DNA of 64,000 nt. Origin: Aedes albopictus (lineage: Eukaryota > Arthropoda > Insecta > Diptera > Culicidae). The notes beneath the pieces are model-generated. The model ran no database searches, was not told the origin of the DNA, and saw nothing but the letters and a program-made list of their open reading frames with translations. The stretch covers positions 340,432,505 to 340,496,504 of the forward strand of contig NC_085137.1 in NCBI RefSeq assembly GCF_035046485.1, read 5' to 3'. Position 1 is the first letter of the stretch. Every line of letters begins with the position of its first letter. This document shows positions 56,901-63,691 of the stretch, one piece after another. Made by a program: the position numbers and the translations under genes.

Positions 56901-58760
56901 TCACCTGGATCTCATTCATATGGATATAAAGTGTATCATGCTCATCTCAACTACCGCTATGATATGTATTTATTCTCCGGTGACGGTGACCTTCGCTGGA
57001 TCCAAAATTTGGATACCAAATGAACTTCAGTTTTTCGATTTCGATTTCGTCTGTCTGGTGTTCTCAGTAGTTCTTAGTAGTACGATACTTGATCTAGTGC
57101 GATCAACACCTAGTTTGACGATGCTCTTCGACGCTAAATCAGATTTAGTAAATCTCAAAATATAATCAAATCTTAGGAAAAACTACCAACCTTCTTGTGT
57201 TTTTTTTTAGGATGAGGAATTCAAAAAGATGGGCGTCGAATGCGTTCGCAATGCTTACGAACTGCTCGAGTCGACGAATTGGAAGGTGGAAAAGATCACC
57301 TCCAAAGGTGATACCATCCAAAGCTGCACTCGGGATAAAATAGGAAAAATCTATAAATTAACGGTAAGTACGGTTTCATCTGGAAGTGTGCAATTTGTAT
57401 CACGTTTGTCTTGTCTTTCTCCTAACAGGCAAAAATTCACTATCCTGCCAAGAAGTTGCTACAGGAGCTGTATTACAAGATCGAGGATGTTCCGAAGTGG
57501 AATCCCACGTTGTTGGAGTCGAAGATCATCCGGGTGAGTTGATGTAGAATAGCTTTCCCCTACAGTTTTTGTAATACAGTTCAATATCTTCCAGAAAATC
57601 GACAGTCATACGGATATATCCTATCAGGCGACGATTGGCGGTGGGGGTGGAGTCGTGAAGTGTCGTGACTTTGTAAATCTTCGGTGTTGGCAATTGTGTC
57701 GCGATGGACGTGTGATAGAGGGCGTCGATATACATCCAACAAACTCTCTAGCTCCGCTGTTGACTCCCGTTACTGAAGAGGTTGGTGATAACAGCGGTGA
57801 CAATGATGAGGATGACGACGAAGTTGTGGATGGTGCTGATAGCGATGATGAGTGTATTTTGGAAATGCCATCACCCAAGATGTCCAAATCGTGTAGTGAA
57901 TTTAAGCTGGAAAGTAGTAGTACTAGTGATAGCAATGAGCAAGCAACGAAAAGAGCATTTTCTTCGTTGAGTAAAAGTTTGGGTGCGCAGGACTTCCAGC
58001 ACGGTGGAGCTGGTGGTGCCAATTCCGATCCGGAGGATGTGTTCTCGGATGCGCTGACTGAGCACCAGGATCGAGTGAGTGAATCTGTTAAGGTGAATCC
58101 AGGGAAGAGCCGCAGAAGACCTCGAGCTGGCGACGAGGTACAAAAGGGCGGAAATGTATACGTGAGTGCCGCAATCAGTATCGATTATCCTGGTGCTCCG
58201 TGTTCTAATAAATATATTAGGTAAGGCAAAGGGCAATTCTGTTCCCGTGTAAAATGTTTGGTATTGTCGCTGTTCTACAACAAACTTAAGAAAAAATCAT
58301 CATCAAAGCATTATTGAATTAAAAAATGTTCAAAATTTTACACAAATTCTACGCGATGAGCATTCAACTGATAAATTTTAGTTCAAATTGTATTTCAATA
58401 ACTCCATTTCAGAGGTGAAAACAAAGTGTCGTGCTGGGCGATGCGTGAGATTGATAATCAAAAGGAGTACTGTATATTCGAATGGCTGCTCTGTTTGGAC
58501 TTGAAGGGCTATATTCCACGTTATGTATTAGATACTGTAAGTATTTTTTAGTAGTCAGCACGTGCATCAAATTACTGTATTTCTTTCCAATTCCATCTAT
58601 TTAAATTTAGGCCTATACAACTTTAATGCAAGACTACATGACTCATCTCCGCAACTACGTGACGGAGCTTCGGAAACAAGGAAAAGTGCCTGCAGCAGCC
58701 GATCAACGACCCGCCCCTAATTCCACCAAACTCCCGACCGGTGGTCCGAAAGCTTCCTAG
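29758..58760 (+). CDS. STARD3: STARD3/MLN64 (Start1) cholesterol-transfer protein, 11 coding exons
   Basis: Joined exons are 29758-29920, 30031-30188, 30255-30413, 30504-30557, 39650-39782, 39841-39986, 57211-57363, 57429-57533, 57595-58220, 58413-58536 and 58611-58760: 1971 nt, 656 residues. All introns are GT-AG and all phases fit. Residues 1-56 form a Gln/Pro-rich tail. About 60-222 is a MENTAL domain with membrane helices near 86-106, 130-150, 154-172 and 187-204. The linker has NFYSPYDS (253-260). START runs from about 280 to 640 with KCRDFVN, NKYIRGEN and [11 protein letters not shown], and carries an acidic insert at about 402-543. Family members sit in late endosomes, move sterol, and contact the ER through VAP proteins. 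The insert matches the known insertion in Drosophila Start1. The name is secure from domain order; activity is inferred. Confidence 0.95.
30031..30188 (+). CDS. STARD3: STARD3 coding exon 2: start of MENTAL domain
   Basis: Acceptor TTCCAG at 30025-30030. Residues 55-107 include [20 protein letters not shown], which resembles the conserved entry to the MENTAL domain, and the first membrane helix. Donor GATG|GTACGT, phase 0. Confidence 0.92.
30255..30413 (+). CDS. STARD3: STARD3 coding exon 3: MENTAL helices 2 and 3
   Basis: Acceptor TTTCAG. Residues 108-160 cover the luminal loop [18 protein letters not shown], helix 2 ([20 protein letters not shown]) and the start of helix 3 at HWIVIA. Donor GCG|GTAAGT, phase 0. 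Confidence 0.93.
30504..30557 (+). CDS. STARD3: STARD3 coding exon 4: 18-codon micro-exon
   Basis: [18 protein letters not shown] completes helix 3 and fits exactly between neighbouring exons in phase 0. Acceptor TTCTAG, donor AAC|GTAAGT. Its 9.1-kb downstream intron is filled with repeats. Confidence 0.9.
30558..31374. other. Intron 4, unassigned part
   Basis: AT-rich intronic DNA without recognised elements. The minus-strand ORFs at 30531-30716 and 31136-31345 have no domain support. From about 31375 a fragment with an inverted relative at 32925-33020 begins (shared CATGTCAAAGCTCCACC). Confidence 0.5.
31500..31785 (+). mobile_element. Feilai-like tRNA-derived SINE, copy 1
   Basis: The tRNA-like head has an A box (TAGCCGAGGCGG) and a perfect B box (GGTTCGATTCC), then the family body (GCCTGCCACACGATATACAC) and the 3' end GACGTTACGCCAAGAAG with a (GA)n tail. 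Resembles the Feilai SINE of Aedes. A plus-strand ORF through its head is not a gene. Confidence 0.85.
31786..33025. other. Intron 4, unassigned part
   Basis: No gene is supported. ORFs on both strands at 32289-32716 are non-repetitive but have no family resemblance and no exon-like splice sites in frame. 32925-33020 is a MITE fragment matching 31375-31470 in reverse. Confidence 0.45.
33026..33650. mobile_element. TA-flanked MITE with CATTCACCGCTCA repeats
   Basis: Ends CCGTGCGGTCGCCATTCACC and the complement of CCGTGAGGTCGCCATTCACC between TA (33024-33025, 33651-33652). CCATTCACCGCTCA recurs internally near 33235-33285. It sits within an older MITE whose other fragment at about 31330-31470 shows the uninterrupted site. 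A partial relative is at 39390-39497. Confidence 0.8.
33653..34659. other. Intron 4, unassigned part
   Basis: AT-rich. The start continues the older MITE interrupted at 33026. No gene or complete element recognised. Confidence 0.45.
34660..34960 (+). mobile_element. Old, diverged Feilai-like SINE
   Basis: Retains a B box-like GGTTTGATTCC, GCCACACGATATACAC, TCATTGGCAGAAGAAG, and the GGAACGTTACGC 3' end with a (GAA)n tail. The head region is partly replaced by other sequence. Confidence 0.7.
35185..36320. repeat. Degenerate 12-bp-period repeat, block 2
   Basis: Strings of 12-mers such as CTGGAGAAATTC, CTAGAGAAATTC and CAAGAGGATTTC run for more than 1 kb with a polarity switch near 35640-35900. 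ORFs on both strands (for example 35857-36387 minus, with tetrapeptides like PGIP and LGIS) are read from the repeat. Best preserved at 36165-36315. Confidence 0.85.
36321..36859. other. Intron 4, unassigned part
   Basis: Starts with a less AT-rich patch (CATGGCGCCCTTGGCAAG) resembling text at 38490-38540, probably fragments of one element. The rest is AT-rich with no gene. Confidence 0.45.
36860..37255. repeat. Degenerate 12-bp-period repeat, block 3
   Basis: Decayed GAATTCCTGAAG-like 12-mers. Less regular than block 2. The minus-strand 135-codon ORF (36876-37283) is a by-product. Confidence 0.65.
37257..37510 (+). mobile_element. Helitron-like element, copy 4
   Basis: TCTATATTTATAAAAATG follows an A, and GTACAGCTAG precedes a T. 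GACAAAGTTTGTC hairpin present. Body closely matches copies 1 and 5. Confidence 0.75.
37515..37765 (+). mobile_element. Helitron-like element, copy 5, in tandem with copy 4
   Basis: Begins within TATATATAAAAATGCAG only a few bases after copy 4 ends and finishes GGGGACAGCTAG before a T. The two bodies are near-identical in the same orientation. The first two bases (TC) are not visible, so the start is approximate. Confidence 0.75.
37840..38345. repeat. Degenerate 12-bp-period repeat, block 4
   Basis: Decayed units such as GAATTTCTGGAGG and GAATCTATGGAAG. No gene. Confidence 0.6.
38353..38410 (-). mobile_element. SINE 3' fragment
   Basis: GAGACTTTCAGCCCTTGTC followed by GGTTCGTCTATCG, with a GATT repeat at the left, resembles the 3' end of the SINEs at 9271 and 17250. 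Only the tail is present. Confidence 0.4.
38535..38835. repeat. Degenerate 12-bp-period repeat, block 5
   Basis: Runs of GGAATTCCTGGAG-like 12-mers, giving open frames on both strands (38385-38846 minus, 38457-38762 plus). Not coding. Confidence 0.8.
38845..39375. repeat. 140-bp tandem array with GCGCCACCTAGCGG core
   Basis: The core recurs near 38963, 39103 and 39243. Each unit also carries GAACCAAAGAC and GCTGAAGAA...GCCGAAGAC text. About 3.5 units. The reverse-orientation relative is at 13300-14545. Confidence 0.8.
39376..39649. other. End of intron 4 with a MITE fragment
   Basis: 39390-39497 carries ACCGCTCATGC, CATTCACCGCTCG and GCGACCTCACG, a shortened relative of the 33026 family. 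The rest leads to the exon 5 acceptor at 39648-39649. Confidence 0.6.
39650..39782 (+). CDS. STARD3: STARD3 coding exon 5: end of MENTAL domain
   Basis: Acceptor TTTCCAG. Encodes residues 179-222, with [20 protein letters not shown] as helix 4 and [15 protein letters not shown], which resembles a conserved patch at the end of the domain. Donor TTG|GTAAGT, phase 1. Confidence 0.93.
39841..39986 (+). CDS. STARD3: STARD3 coding exon 6: linker with phospho-FFAT-like motif
   Basis: Acceptor TTCTAG. Residues 223-271 include NFYSPYDS followed by an acidic run (DDEEDAQ). This matches the position and pattern of the human STARD3 VAP-binding motif (FYSPPES), with Ser256 at the phosphorylated position. 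Donor CAG|GTGAAT, phase 0. A 17.2-kb intron follows. Confidence 0.92.
39987..40776. other. Start of intron 6, unassigned
   Basis: AT-rich. ORFs of 60-100 codons here read through from exon 6 or are low complexity. No element recognised. Confidence 0.5.
40779..41908. mobile_element. TA-flanked long-TIR element, AAGGGTGATACGG family
   Basis: Ends AAGGGTGATACGGTCAAAAT and its complement between TA (40777-40778, 41909-41910). Arms extend past 150 bp (GCTGTTTTGGTG, TACCATAAAATTTTCATC). Two internal direct repeats (about 41180-41510 and 41540-41900) show that part of the right half was duplicated. Confidence 0.85.
41911..43546. other. Intron 6, unassigned part
   Basis: Non-coding and AT-rich. Around 42540 the palindrome TGGGGTCCAATGGACCCCA sits near a decayed end (CCCTTTTAGGGTTAA), probably a MITE remnant related to text near 13180. 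No gene. Confidence 0.45.
43547..44245. mobile_element. TA-flanked long-TIR MITE, GAGTGGGTCA family, copy C
   Basis: Ends GAGTGGGTCATCG and the complement of GTGTGGGTCATCG between TA (43545-43546, 44246-44247). Shares AAGACCGCGAAGTGATC and other arm text with 5273-5924 but is clearly diverged. Confidence 0.8.
44520..45212 (+). pseudogene. RTE/CFDP2-type LINE fragment: endonuclease end and linker
   Basis: One frame from about 44520 encodes [34 protein letters not shown] and [11 protein letters not shown]. The SDH residues match the catalytic motif near the end of APE-type endonucleases of LINEs. The linker ([20 protein letters not shown] ... SQETRKFYQ) follows. A single in-frame TAG at 44906-44908 splits it. 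The upstream endonuclease residues and all of the reverse transcriptase are missing. Best preserved of three fragments of this family here. Confidence 0.85.
45905..46205 (-). mobile_element. Feilai-like SINE in the left arm (young copy)
   Basis: Minus-strand A box TAGCCGAGGCGG and B box GGTTCGATTCC near 46135-46195. The 3' end CGTTACGCCAGGAAGAGG and a second partial end with a (GAA)n tail lie near 45905-45960. The same insertion, with the same doubled tail, is in the right arm. Confidence 0.85.
46206..46495 (-). mobile_element. Older Feilai-like SINE abutting the young copy
   Basis: Diverged body (GCCACACGATATACATATG in reverse) and degraded B box (GGCTCGATTTACGG in reverse) directly next to the younger SINE in the same orientation. 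Confidence 0.7.
46846..47100. mobile_element. MITE with GCGTGATGATGTTTGCA ends
   Basis: The left end GCGTGATGATGTTTGCACC and the complement of GCGTGATAATGTTTGCATC at the right are inverted over about 45 bp (both continue with ATCGTACAAAT). Target duplication not resolved. Confidence 0.6.
47225..49085. repeat. Degenerate 12-bp-period repeat, block 6
   Basis: Clear from 48185: CCTCTAGGAGTT, CTCTTAGGAGTT and TCTCTAGGAGTT alternate with variable 12-mers such as CCGTTACGAATT. Patches also at 47225-47345 and 47620-47765. ORFs at 48185-49217 (repeating LGVP-type tetrapeptides) are read from it. Unassigned AT-rich DNA lies between patches. Confidence 0.8.
49089..49640. mobile_element. MITE with iterated CTATAGTGGACCC motifs
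   Basis: Outer inverted ends share CTAGTAGTGGACCC (about 49096; complement near 49612). Inside, CTATAGTGGACCC or its complement recurs near 49299, 49340, 49402, 49428 and 49599. Target duplication is unclear. It sits inside the 12-bp-repeat tract. Confidence 0.7.
49641..50700. repeat. Degenerate 12-bp-period repeat, block 7
   Basis: Decayed CTAGGAGTTCCA-like 12-mers, broken by AT-rich patches near 50120-50260. Same sense as block 6. Confidence 0.65.
50850..53355. repeat. 2.4-kb segment flanked by 62-bp direct repeats
   Basis: ATCATCTTTAAACGAACTTT lies within a stretch of about 62 bp present at about 50849-50912 and 53293-53355 with two differences. The enclosed DNA is less AT-rich than the flanks, lacks long ORFs, and has mRNA-like pieces near 53100-53290 (TTCATCACCTTTCCC-type pyrimidine runs, then a unique end). 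It may be untranslated parts of a retroelement with a long target duplication; identity unknown. Confidence 0.5.
52096..52347. mobile_element. MITE with 7-bp duplication CCATAAC
   Basis: Ends CACAGACAAACAGACGTAAC and its complement, flanked by CCATAAC (52089-52095, 52348-52354). A lone end of the same family is near 13629 (CACAGACAAACAGATGTAAC). Confidence 0.8.
53597..53868 (+). mobile_element. Older Feilai-like SINE in the right arm
   Basis: Duplicate of 46206-46495 in the opposite orientation, with the same degraded B box. Confidence 0.7.
53869..54170 (+). mobile_element. Young Feilai-like SINE in the right arm
   Basis: A box TAGCCGAGGCGG, B box GGTTCGATTCC, body and doubled (GAA)n-type tail. 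Duplicate of 45905-46205. Confidence 0.85.
54974..55004 (+). ncRNA. Possible decayed Penelope-type hammerhead ribozyme core
   Basis: TTGACAAAGGTCC, then AATAA, then GGACCGAAACGTC. This gives a 5-bp stem II (GGTCC/GGACC), GAAAC after it, and TTGACAA where active hammerheads have CTGANGA. Penelope-like retroelements are known to carry such motifs. The changed core bases suggest it is inactive here. No Penelope coding region is visible nearby. Confidence 0.3.
55013..57210. other. Intron 6, final unassigned part
   Basis: AT-rich, with no gene and no complete element recognised. ORFs at 56416-56667 and 56872-57165 have no domain and lie just before exon 7. The T-rich tract at 57198-57208 leads to the acceptor. 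Confidence 0.5.
57211..57363 (+). CDS. STARD3: STARD3 coding exon 7: start of START domain
   Basis: Acceptor TTTTTTTTAG. Residues 272-322 begin [20 protein letters not shown] and contain [13 protein letters not shown], the first helix and strand of START. Donor ACG|GTAAGT, phase 0. Confidence 0.93.
57429..57533 (+). CDS. STARD3: STARD3 coding exon 8: START core
   Basis: Residues 323-357: [20 protein letters not shown] followed by [12 protein letters not shown]. The WNP is a common START feature. Acceptor CTAACAG, donor CGG|GTGAGT, phase 0. Confidence 0.93.
57595..58220 (+). CDS. STARD3: STARD3 coding exon 9: START core with acidic insert
   Basis: Residues 358-565. Begins with START sequence ([34 protein letters not shown]). 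About 140 residues unlike any START core follow: [15 protein letters not shown], a run rich in Asp/Glu, then Ser-rich and basic ([12 protein letters not shown]) parts. START resumes at [12 protein letters not shown] and NKYI. The insert lies wholly inside this exon, which is why it is by far the longest. No stop or frameshift interrupts it. The minus-strand ORFs are shadows. Donor TTAG|GTAAGG, phase 2. Confidence 0.93.
58413..58536 (+). CDS. STARD3: STARD3 coding exon 10: START C-terminal core
   Basis: Acceptor TTTCAG. Residues 566-607, [17 protein letters not shown] and [20 protein letters not shown]. The DLKG.(I/L)P motif is typical of STARD1/STARD3-type START domains. Donor ACT|GTAAGT, phase 0. 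Confidence 0.93.
58611..58760 (+). CDS. STARD3: STARD3 coding exon 11: last START helix and stop
   Basis: Residues 608-656. [20 protein letters not shown] forms the amphipathic C-terminal helix that lids the START pocket, followed by a Pro-rich tail ending PKAS and TAG at 58758-58760. Confidence 0.92.
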   Translation, partial: AYTTLMQDYMTHLRNYVTELRKQGKVPAAADQRPAPNSTKLPTGGPKAS

Positions 58761-59320
58761 TTTATTACCAATTAGTCAAAAGAAATTGAAACAAAAATAG
58801 AAATTCTATTTAGTTTAATTTATCCAACAAGTCAATTATATTGCAATTGCTAGCTAGTTTATATTTTACCCCCGGTTGATTTTCGTTTGCATAATTTCGC
58901 CGCAATTCATTCGTGAATGCGTGATGGAGTTCTTTTATCATGCTTTCATTGAAACACTCATCCTTATGCTGGTCAATAGCAAACTAGAATATATTAGGAT
59001 TCAATTGCGATTTTCATCTTCTGCGTACTGATTGGTTCACTTCGGAAAACGAAAGGACTGTTATTCACTAGGAGAACTTATTCCAATAGCTAAACTAAGA
59101 TGTGCATTTACCTTACAAAAGGATCATGGGCCTCACCGTTCACAAACAATAGTCAAAGTATATTGTTAACGTAATATGTTTTTTTTTCCTTGGCAAAGCT
59201 CTCAATCACACACCGAAACTGATCAAAACACATTCTTAGCAATCAGAATAATCGTTTTCCCGTGGCGTATTTTGTACTTTGTGATATAAATACATTTATT
59301 CTATACACAACGAGGGAGGA
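58761..59320 (+). other. Probable STARD3 3' UTR
   Basis: Repeat-free AT-rich sequence after the stop. No AATAAA occurs. The best candidate for polyadenylation is TATAAATACATTTATTC near 59285, followed by a G-rich stretch at 59310. The end is a guess. Confidence 0.4.
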
Positions 59321-59990
59321 CGTTGGCAGATGCACGTGACCAATCAATTGACTCCGAAAGTTCCCTTACAGCAGGCAACCGCACGCTGTCTGTTTAATTT
59401 ACAAGTTCATTGCTTATAAGTAGGAGAATGGCAAGAAAAAAGTTCATTCGAATCAAATCTTAGAGAGATTGTACCTTTTATGCTCTATTTTATTGGAGTA
59501 GAATTTTGATTCACTTTGAAGAAGTTCAAATGATTTGAATCATTCTGAAAGAATTCCTCAAAAGATTCCTCTTATGCCATTCTTTATTATCCAGTTTTAC
59601 CCTGGATCAGATCACGGTTTCAACCCCAACCCGTCATGGTTCGGATGTTTGACGTTTGTTTGTTTGTTTACACATTTTCCGCTAATCCAGTTCCAACAAC
59701 GGCATTAGTCTAGTCTAGTCTAGTCTACACATACACAGCCATTCATTGAAAGAATCATTACGGTTAAAATTGGTGGGAGTGACAATGCTGAAAAGGTTAA
59801 TGTCACCCCTTGATCCTTGATCTTTTCTGGGATGAAATACAGGTATTTTCTCCGTGTCGTGGCCCTAGTGCCTAGGCTTATGCGCCTTAACTAGCTCTCT
59901 GAAAATAAACTAAGACGTTATGGTCCCATGACGCCACAATGACGACCCATTCAAAAAATATACATTAGTTTTACGATTGTGACATGTTCA
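59321..59990. other. Unassigned intergenic DNA
   Basis: No gene. A short (TCTAG)n microsatellite lies at about 59708-59728. Confidence 0.5.
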
Positions 59991-60241
59991 ACCCTCGTTG
60001 GTTTGACCGCATCTAATCTGAACACTTTTTAATTTAACCCCGCTAATCTGCACATCGTTCAAACTAAAAATGGTTTGAACTAAAACCATTTTGCTCATGG
60101 AACGGGGTGAAACGGGAGGCAGAATCGAAACAAAACAGCAAAAAGGGTTACCATTAGTGTGTTTTTCGATGCCAACAGGGTTACTAGAAGTTCAAATTAA
60201 AAAATGAACCGCGTTGGTTTGCATAAGGTGTCAACGAGGGT
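59991..60241. mobile_element. Probable MITE with ACCCTCGTTG ends
   Basis: ACCCTCGTTGGTTTG at the left and CAACGAGGGT at the right, with an inner CGCGTTGGTTTGCA. The inverted match is partial and no clear target duplication is seen. Confidence 0.5.
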
Positions 60242-60479
60242 AGACGGTACGGATCATACAACAATATAGTGTAAAAAATAAATCAGAAACATCTCACCAG
60301 TTCCATCTCAACGGACGATCGTATCCTAGCTTCGATCTGTACTTAAAGGCAAAATGTTGTTGCGACCATAACTAATTGCAAATGCTCCATCGAAATCAAA
60401 AAGCGCTTCCTAAAGAATGACATATGTTCCATGAAAATGTACAATTTTCCCCAAAACTAACTGAAAATGATATTAATAC

Positions 60480-60600
60480 GGGCTCGGTAGTCTAGTGACT
60501 ACCGCTCCAGATTCGTATGCAGAAGATCCTGGGTTCAATTCCTGGCCCGTTCCTTTCTTCCTATTTTGTATCGTTTTATATACTTTCCCCCTTCTATCTA
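60480..60600 (+). mobile_element. tRNA-derived SINE head
   Basis: A partial A box (TAGTCTAGTGA) and a perfect B box (GGTTCAATTCC) in a tRNA-like frame, followed by a T/C-rich body. Only about 5 bp of acceptor stem pair (CGGGC/GCCCG), and the D and anticodon arms do not fold well, so it is not called as a tRNA gene. Confidence 0.5.
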
Positions 60601-60625
60601 TATACATGTACATATAGCTCATGTA

Positions 60626-60882
60626 CACTACCCGTCATAAGTACGGACTCACAAAAAGTATTGCCACAATATTGCATCACCCTGACTCACCTCGATATAT
60701 CTTAAACCTGAGGACTTACAAAGATGCTGTCTTCAGGAAAGTTATTCAGAAGACCAAAAGCAACAACTTTTCTGAAGGCGGCGTTTTTGTAGGTGTTCTG
60801 GTTTTAGAGATATCGAGGTGAGTCAGGGTGATGCAATATTGTTGCAATACTTTTTGTGAGTCCGTACTTATGACGGGTAGTG
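60626..60882. mobile_element. TA-flanked MITE with arms of about 75 bp
   Basis: Ends CACTACCCGTCATAAGTACG and its exact complement between TA (60624-60625, 60883-60884). Arms continue TCACAAAAAGTATTGC and CTGACTCACCTCGATAT. Very well preserved, so relatively young. Tc1/mariner type. Confidence 0.9.
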
Positions 60883-60884
60883 TA

Positions 60885-61386
60885 TATTCACATGTGCATA
60901 GTCATCAGAAGAACAGAACCGGGATGAAAGTGAGTGTCAATCTCAATCTATCATATAGGGTTTCGAACTACTTGGGCACCCGCGTCCATTCGCGGCACCT
61001 CACAGTAAAACAAATCAAAATATCACTTGCCGCATATTTTCCAAACGCACATCCGTAGGTAATCATCTCTTGGCAACATTTCCGCGACGGAATCAACAGC
61101 CAATGAGCTGCATTTTCACTCTGAAGCCGCACAAGTACTCAAAACAAATATTACACAAAGATGGGTGCCGAAGTGATTTCCCATTTGATTTTGCTGGAAG
61201 TATGACACTGGTGCCGAGAATTGGAGCTGGACTAGGTGCAGTAAACTCGTTCAAAATTAACTTTCCGGTAAAAAAAATCTTCACAACAATCACTGTTAAC
61301 AACAAATTCACGCATTAAGTATCTGATTCCGGTGGAAGAAGTTGACGAAAACGATTGTTTCGTTGTGAATTTAGGTAATGCCCAAT
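60885..61386. other. Unassigned intergenic DNA
   Basis: No element ends were recognised. ORFs on both strands (61070-61318, 61093-61311) show no domain. Confidence 0.45.
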
Positions 61387-61703
61387 AGTATGGGACACGC
61401 TTGTATGGTAAAAATAAATCCTCGCTCCAGTCGACTTTTTAGATCCCATATAGGTCCCATATGAACTGTACAAAATTTCAGCGCAATCGGTGAAACTATA
61501 ATTTAGCGCAAGCAGTTCAAAGTTTGCATAGGATTCACTATGGGAAAAGTTACTCTTTCGAACAAAAATCCTAGAGGTCACCCTTTTTCTCCTTAATTCA
61601 AATCGATCAATGCTTCTTGTAGAAAAATCGTTTAAGAAACTTTCCTTCGAAGACCGCAAAACGATTGGATGCTTGTGGAAAAAGTTATTGATTTATTACC
61701 GCG

Positions 61704-61871
61704 TAGTGATTTAACGGACGGCTTTTTGTTTTGATTTATTAGCAGCACTGTTGCTGCCGTTGTTGCATAGGGTGGTGGGAGGCATCACCACCCCCAGAAA
61801 CAGCAGCAGCCAAGGCAGCAGCTACAGTGCTGCTAATAAAACGAAACAAAAAGCCGTTCGTTGGATCACTA
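61704..61871. repeat. Inner inverted repeat, layer 2
   Basis: Arms of about 46 bp, around AACGGACGGCTTTTTGTTTT at the left and its complement at the right. They enclose CAG-rich DNA that gives the ORF 61751-62104. Confidence 0.8.
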
Positions 61872-61894
61872 ACACAGCTCAACATTTTTTTTTG

Positions 61895-62507
61895 TCTCAA
61901 GAACAAACTTATGTGTCTCCGAAGGATTTTGGGCTACTGAATCCGAATCCGGGCTCAGATTTGCTCCAAAACGTCACATTTTTGAGCTATACCTCAATTT
62001 ATAGGGCAAAATATGAGATTTTTGACTTTTTTGACTGCAAGCCCTTAAGCAAGGAAATATTTTTTTTAAGCAATCAAAAGGTTAATTGGTCAATTAACAT
62101 CTAAATTATCGACTCATGCATTTTTTTTTTCTTTTACCTAATCAAAATTGATAGATTTAAGCATTTTATGTTAGTATGAAAACTTGCATGCAACTTTTGG
62201 AGGCTGACTTGTATGGCAAAATATCGTACCTAACATAAATCGCCTAAAACTATCAAATTCGATTTGGTAATAGGAAATATTTTGCATGAGTCGTTGATTT
62301 AGATGTTAATTGACCAATTAACCTTTTGATTGCAGAAAAAAATATTTCCTTGCTTAAGGGCTTGCAGCCAAAAAAGCCCAAAATAGCATATTTTGCCCTC
62401 TAAATTGAGGTGTATCTCAAAAATGTGACGTGTTAGAGCAAATCTGAGACCGGATTCGGATTCAGCGGCCCAAAATCCTTCGGAGACACATAAGTTTGCT
62501 CTTGAGA
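61895..62507. repeat. Inner inverted repeat, layer 3
   Basis: Arms of about 225 bp (61895-62118, 62283-62507) sharing TCAAGAACAAACTTATGTG, GGAGACACATAAG and GTTAATTGGTCAATTAACA. Probably a separate MITE inserted into the outer element. The target duplication was not resolved. Confidence 0.8.
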
Positions 62508-62922
62508 TAGGCAAAAATTATTATTACTATATATTTAAGACACTTTACCACTTAAGTGGCATTCGTGTCTGAATAGGCAAAAAGTTATTTTTTGTTACGC
62601 TGTGTAATCGGTAATAAATCAATATCTTTTTCCACAAGCGTCCAATCGTTTTGCGGTCTTCGAAGGAAAGTTTCATAAATGATTTTTCTACAAGAAGCGT
62701 TGATCGATTTGAATTAAGGAGACAAGGGACGACCACTGGGATTTTTTACCTGAAAGTGTAACTTTTCCCATAGTAAATCGTATGAAAACTTTGAACCGCT
62801 TGCGCTAAATTATAGTTTCACCGATTGTGCTGAAATTTTGCACAGTTTATATGGGACCTATATGGAATCAAAAAAGTCGACTGGAGCGAAAATTTGATGT
62901 TTTTCCCATACTAATGCCCAAT

Positions 62923-63691
62923 GTTGTTTACCTGTTGTACCAGGAATGGGGTCAAACCCCTAACGCCTACGAGTCATGCAATCAAGCGAACTGTGCCGCA
63001 TTATCTTCAGATAAACATGCTAATCTTTCACATTACGCCTGGCATCTACGCAGCAATGCATGTGAGAACCTTCTGTGACAGAAGTTCTGTCAACCATATC
63101 CCACCAACACTCCGACATCCGCATCAATTTGTGCAGACGCAGAGGTTTATTCGGATTGATGTGGATACAAATGATTGCAATCATCACTTCCTTTCATACA
63201 TTGACCTGCAACCTGACGTGGCAGGCGCCATTGTCGCCAAATATAGAAGATCACACAATGAAGATGCTATATTTGTAACTCTCGTGATCCCTACACCCGG
63301 TAGATAACTCATTGGTTCCTTGTGTGAGTGTAGCTGGTCTGGCGATGCTGGAGTAGCATCTACGGGCGGTCAATCAAGCTCAAGCTCAGCTTTTATTAAA
63401 TATCTTTGAGGACGTTTGAAAATCCCTGGAGGAATATCTAAACAAATTCTGTAGGGATCTCTGAGCCAGGTGATATTTCAGTTAGAAACGTAAGAGCATA
63501 ATTTTAGCAGAAATTCCTGGCAGAAACTCTGAAGAGTTCCGTGATCAGGAAGTCAGACTCTCTTCTTAGGTGTCATAAAACAACGAGGGGTGGTTCAATT
63601 TTGACATTTCTTGCCGACCGATTTTATAGCTTGATCCTAATAGGCAAGGTTGCGACCATTCATTTGCAAAGATTTACATTTATTTGTTATT
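62923..63691. other. Unassigned DNA with a short 12-bp-period patch
   Basis: No gene is supported. The 128-codon ORF 62921-63307 shows no domain. 63410-63545 has decayed GGAATATCTAAA- and AAATTCCTGGCA-type units of the 12-bp repeat. Confidence 0.45.

Larger units (their letters stand above)
61387..62912. mobile_element. Long-TIR element with 10-bp duplication AATGCCCAAT
   Basis: The duplication is exact at 61377-61386 and 62913-62922. Termini AGTATGGGA are inverted, with arms of about 310 bp (shared CGAAGACCGCAAAACGATTG and complement). Long arms plus a 9-11-bp duplication are typical of Mutator-like elements. Two further inverted repeats are nested inside (61704-61871 and 61895-62507). No transposase. 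Confidence 0.8.

Noticed and set aside
57624..58236. Minus-strand ORFs opposite STARD3 exon 9
   Set aside because: Shadows of the coding exon; composition mirrors the acidic insert.
60480..60553. tRNA gene
   Set aside because: Good B box but weak A box, short acceptor pairing and no clean anticodon arm; followed by SINE-like sequence.
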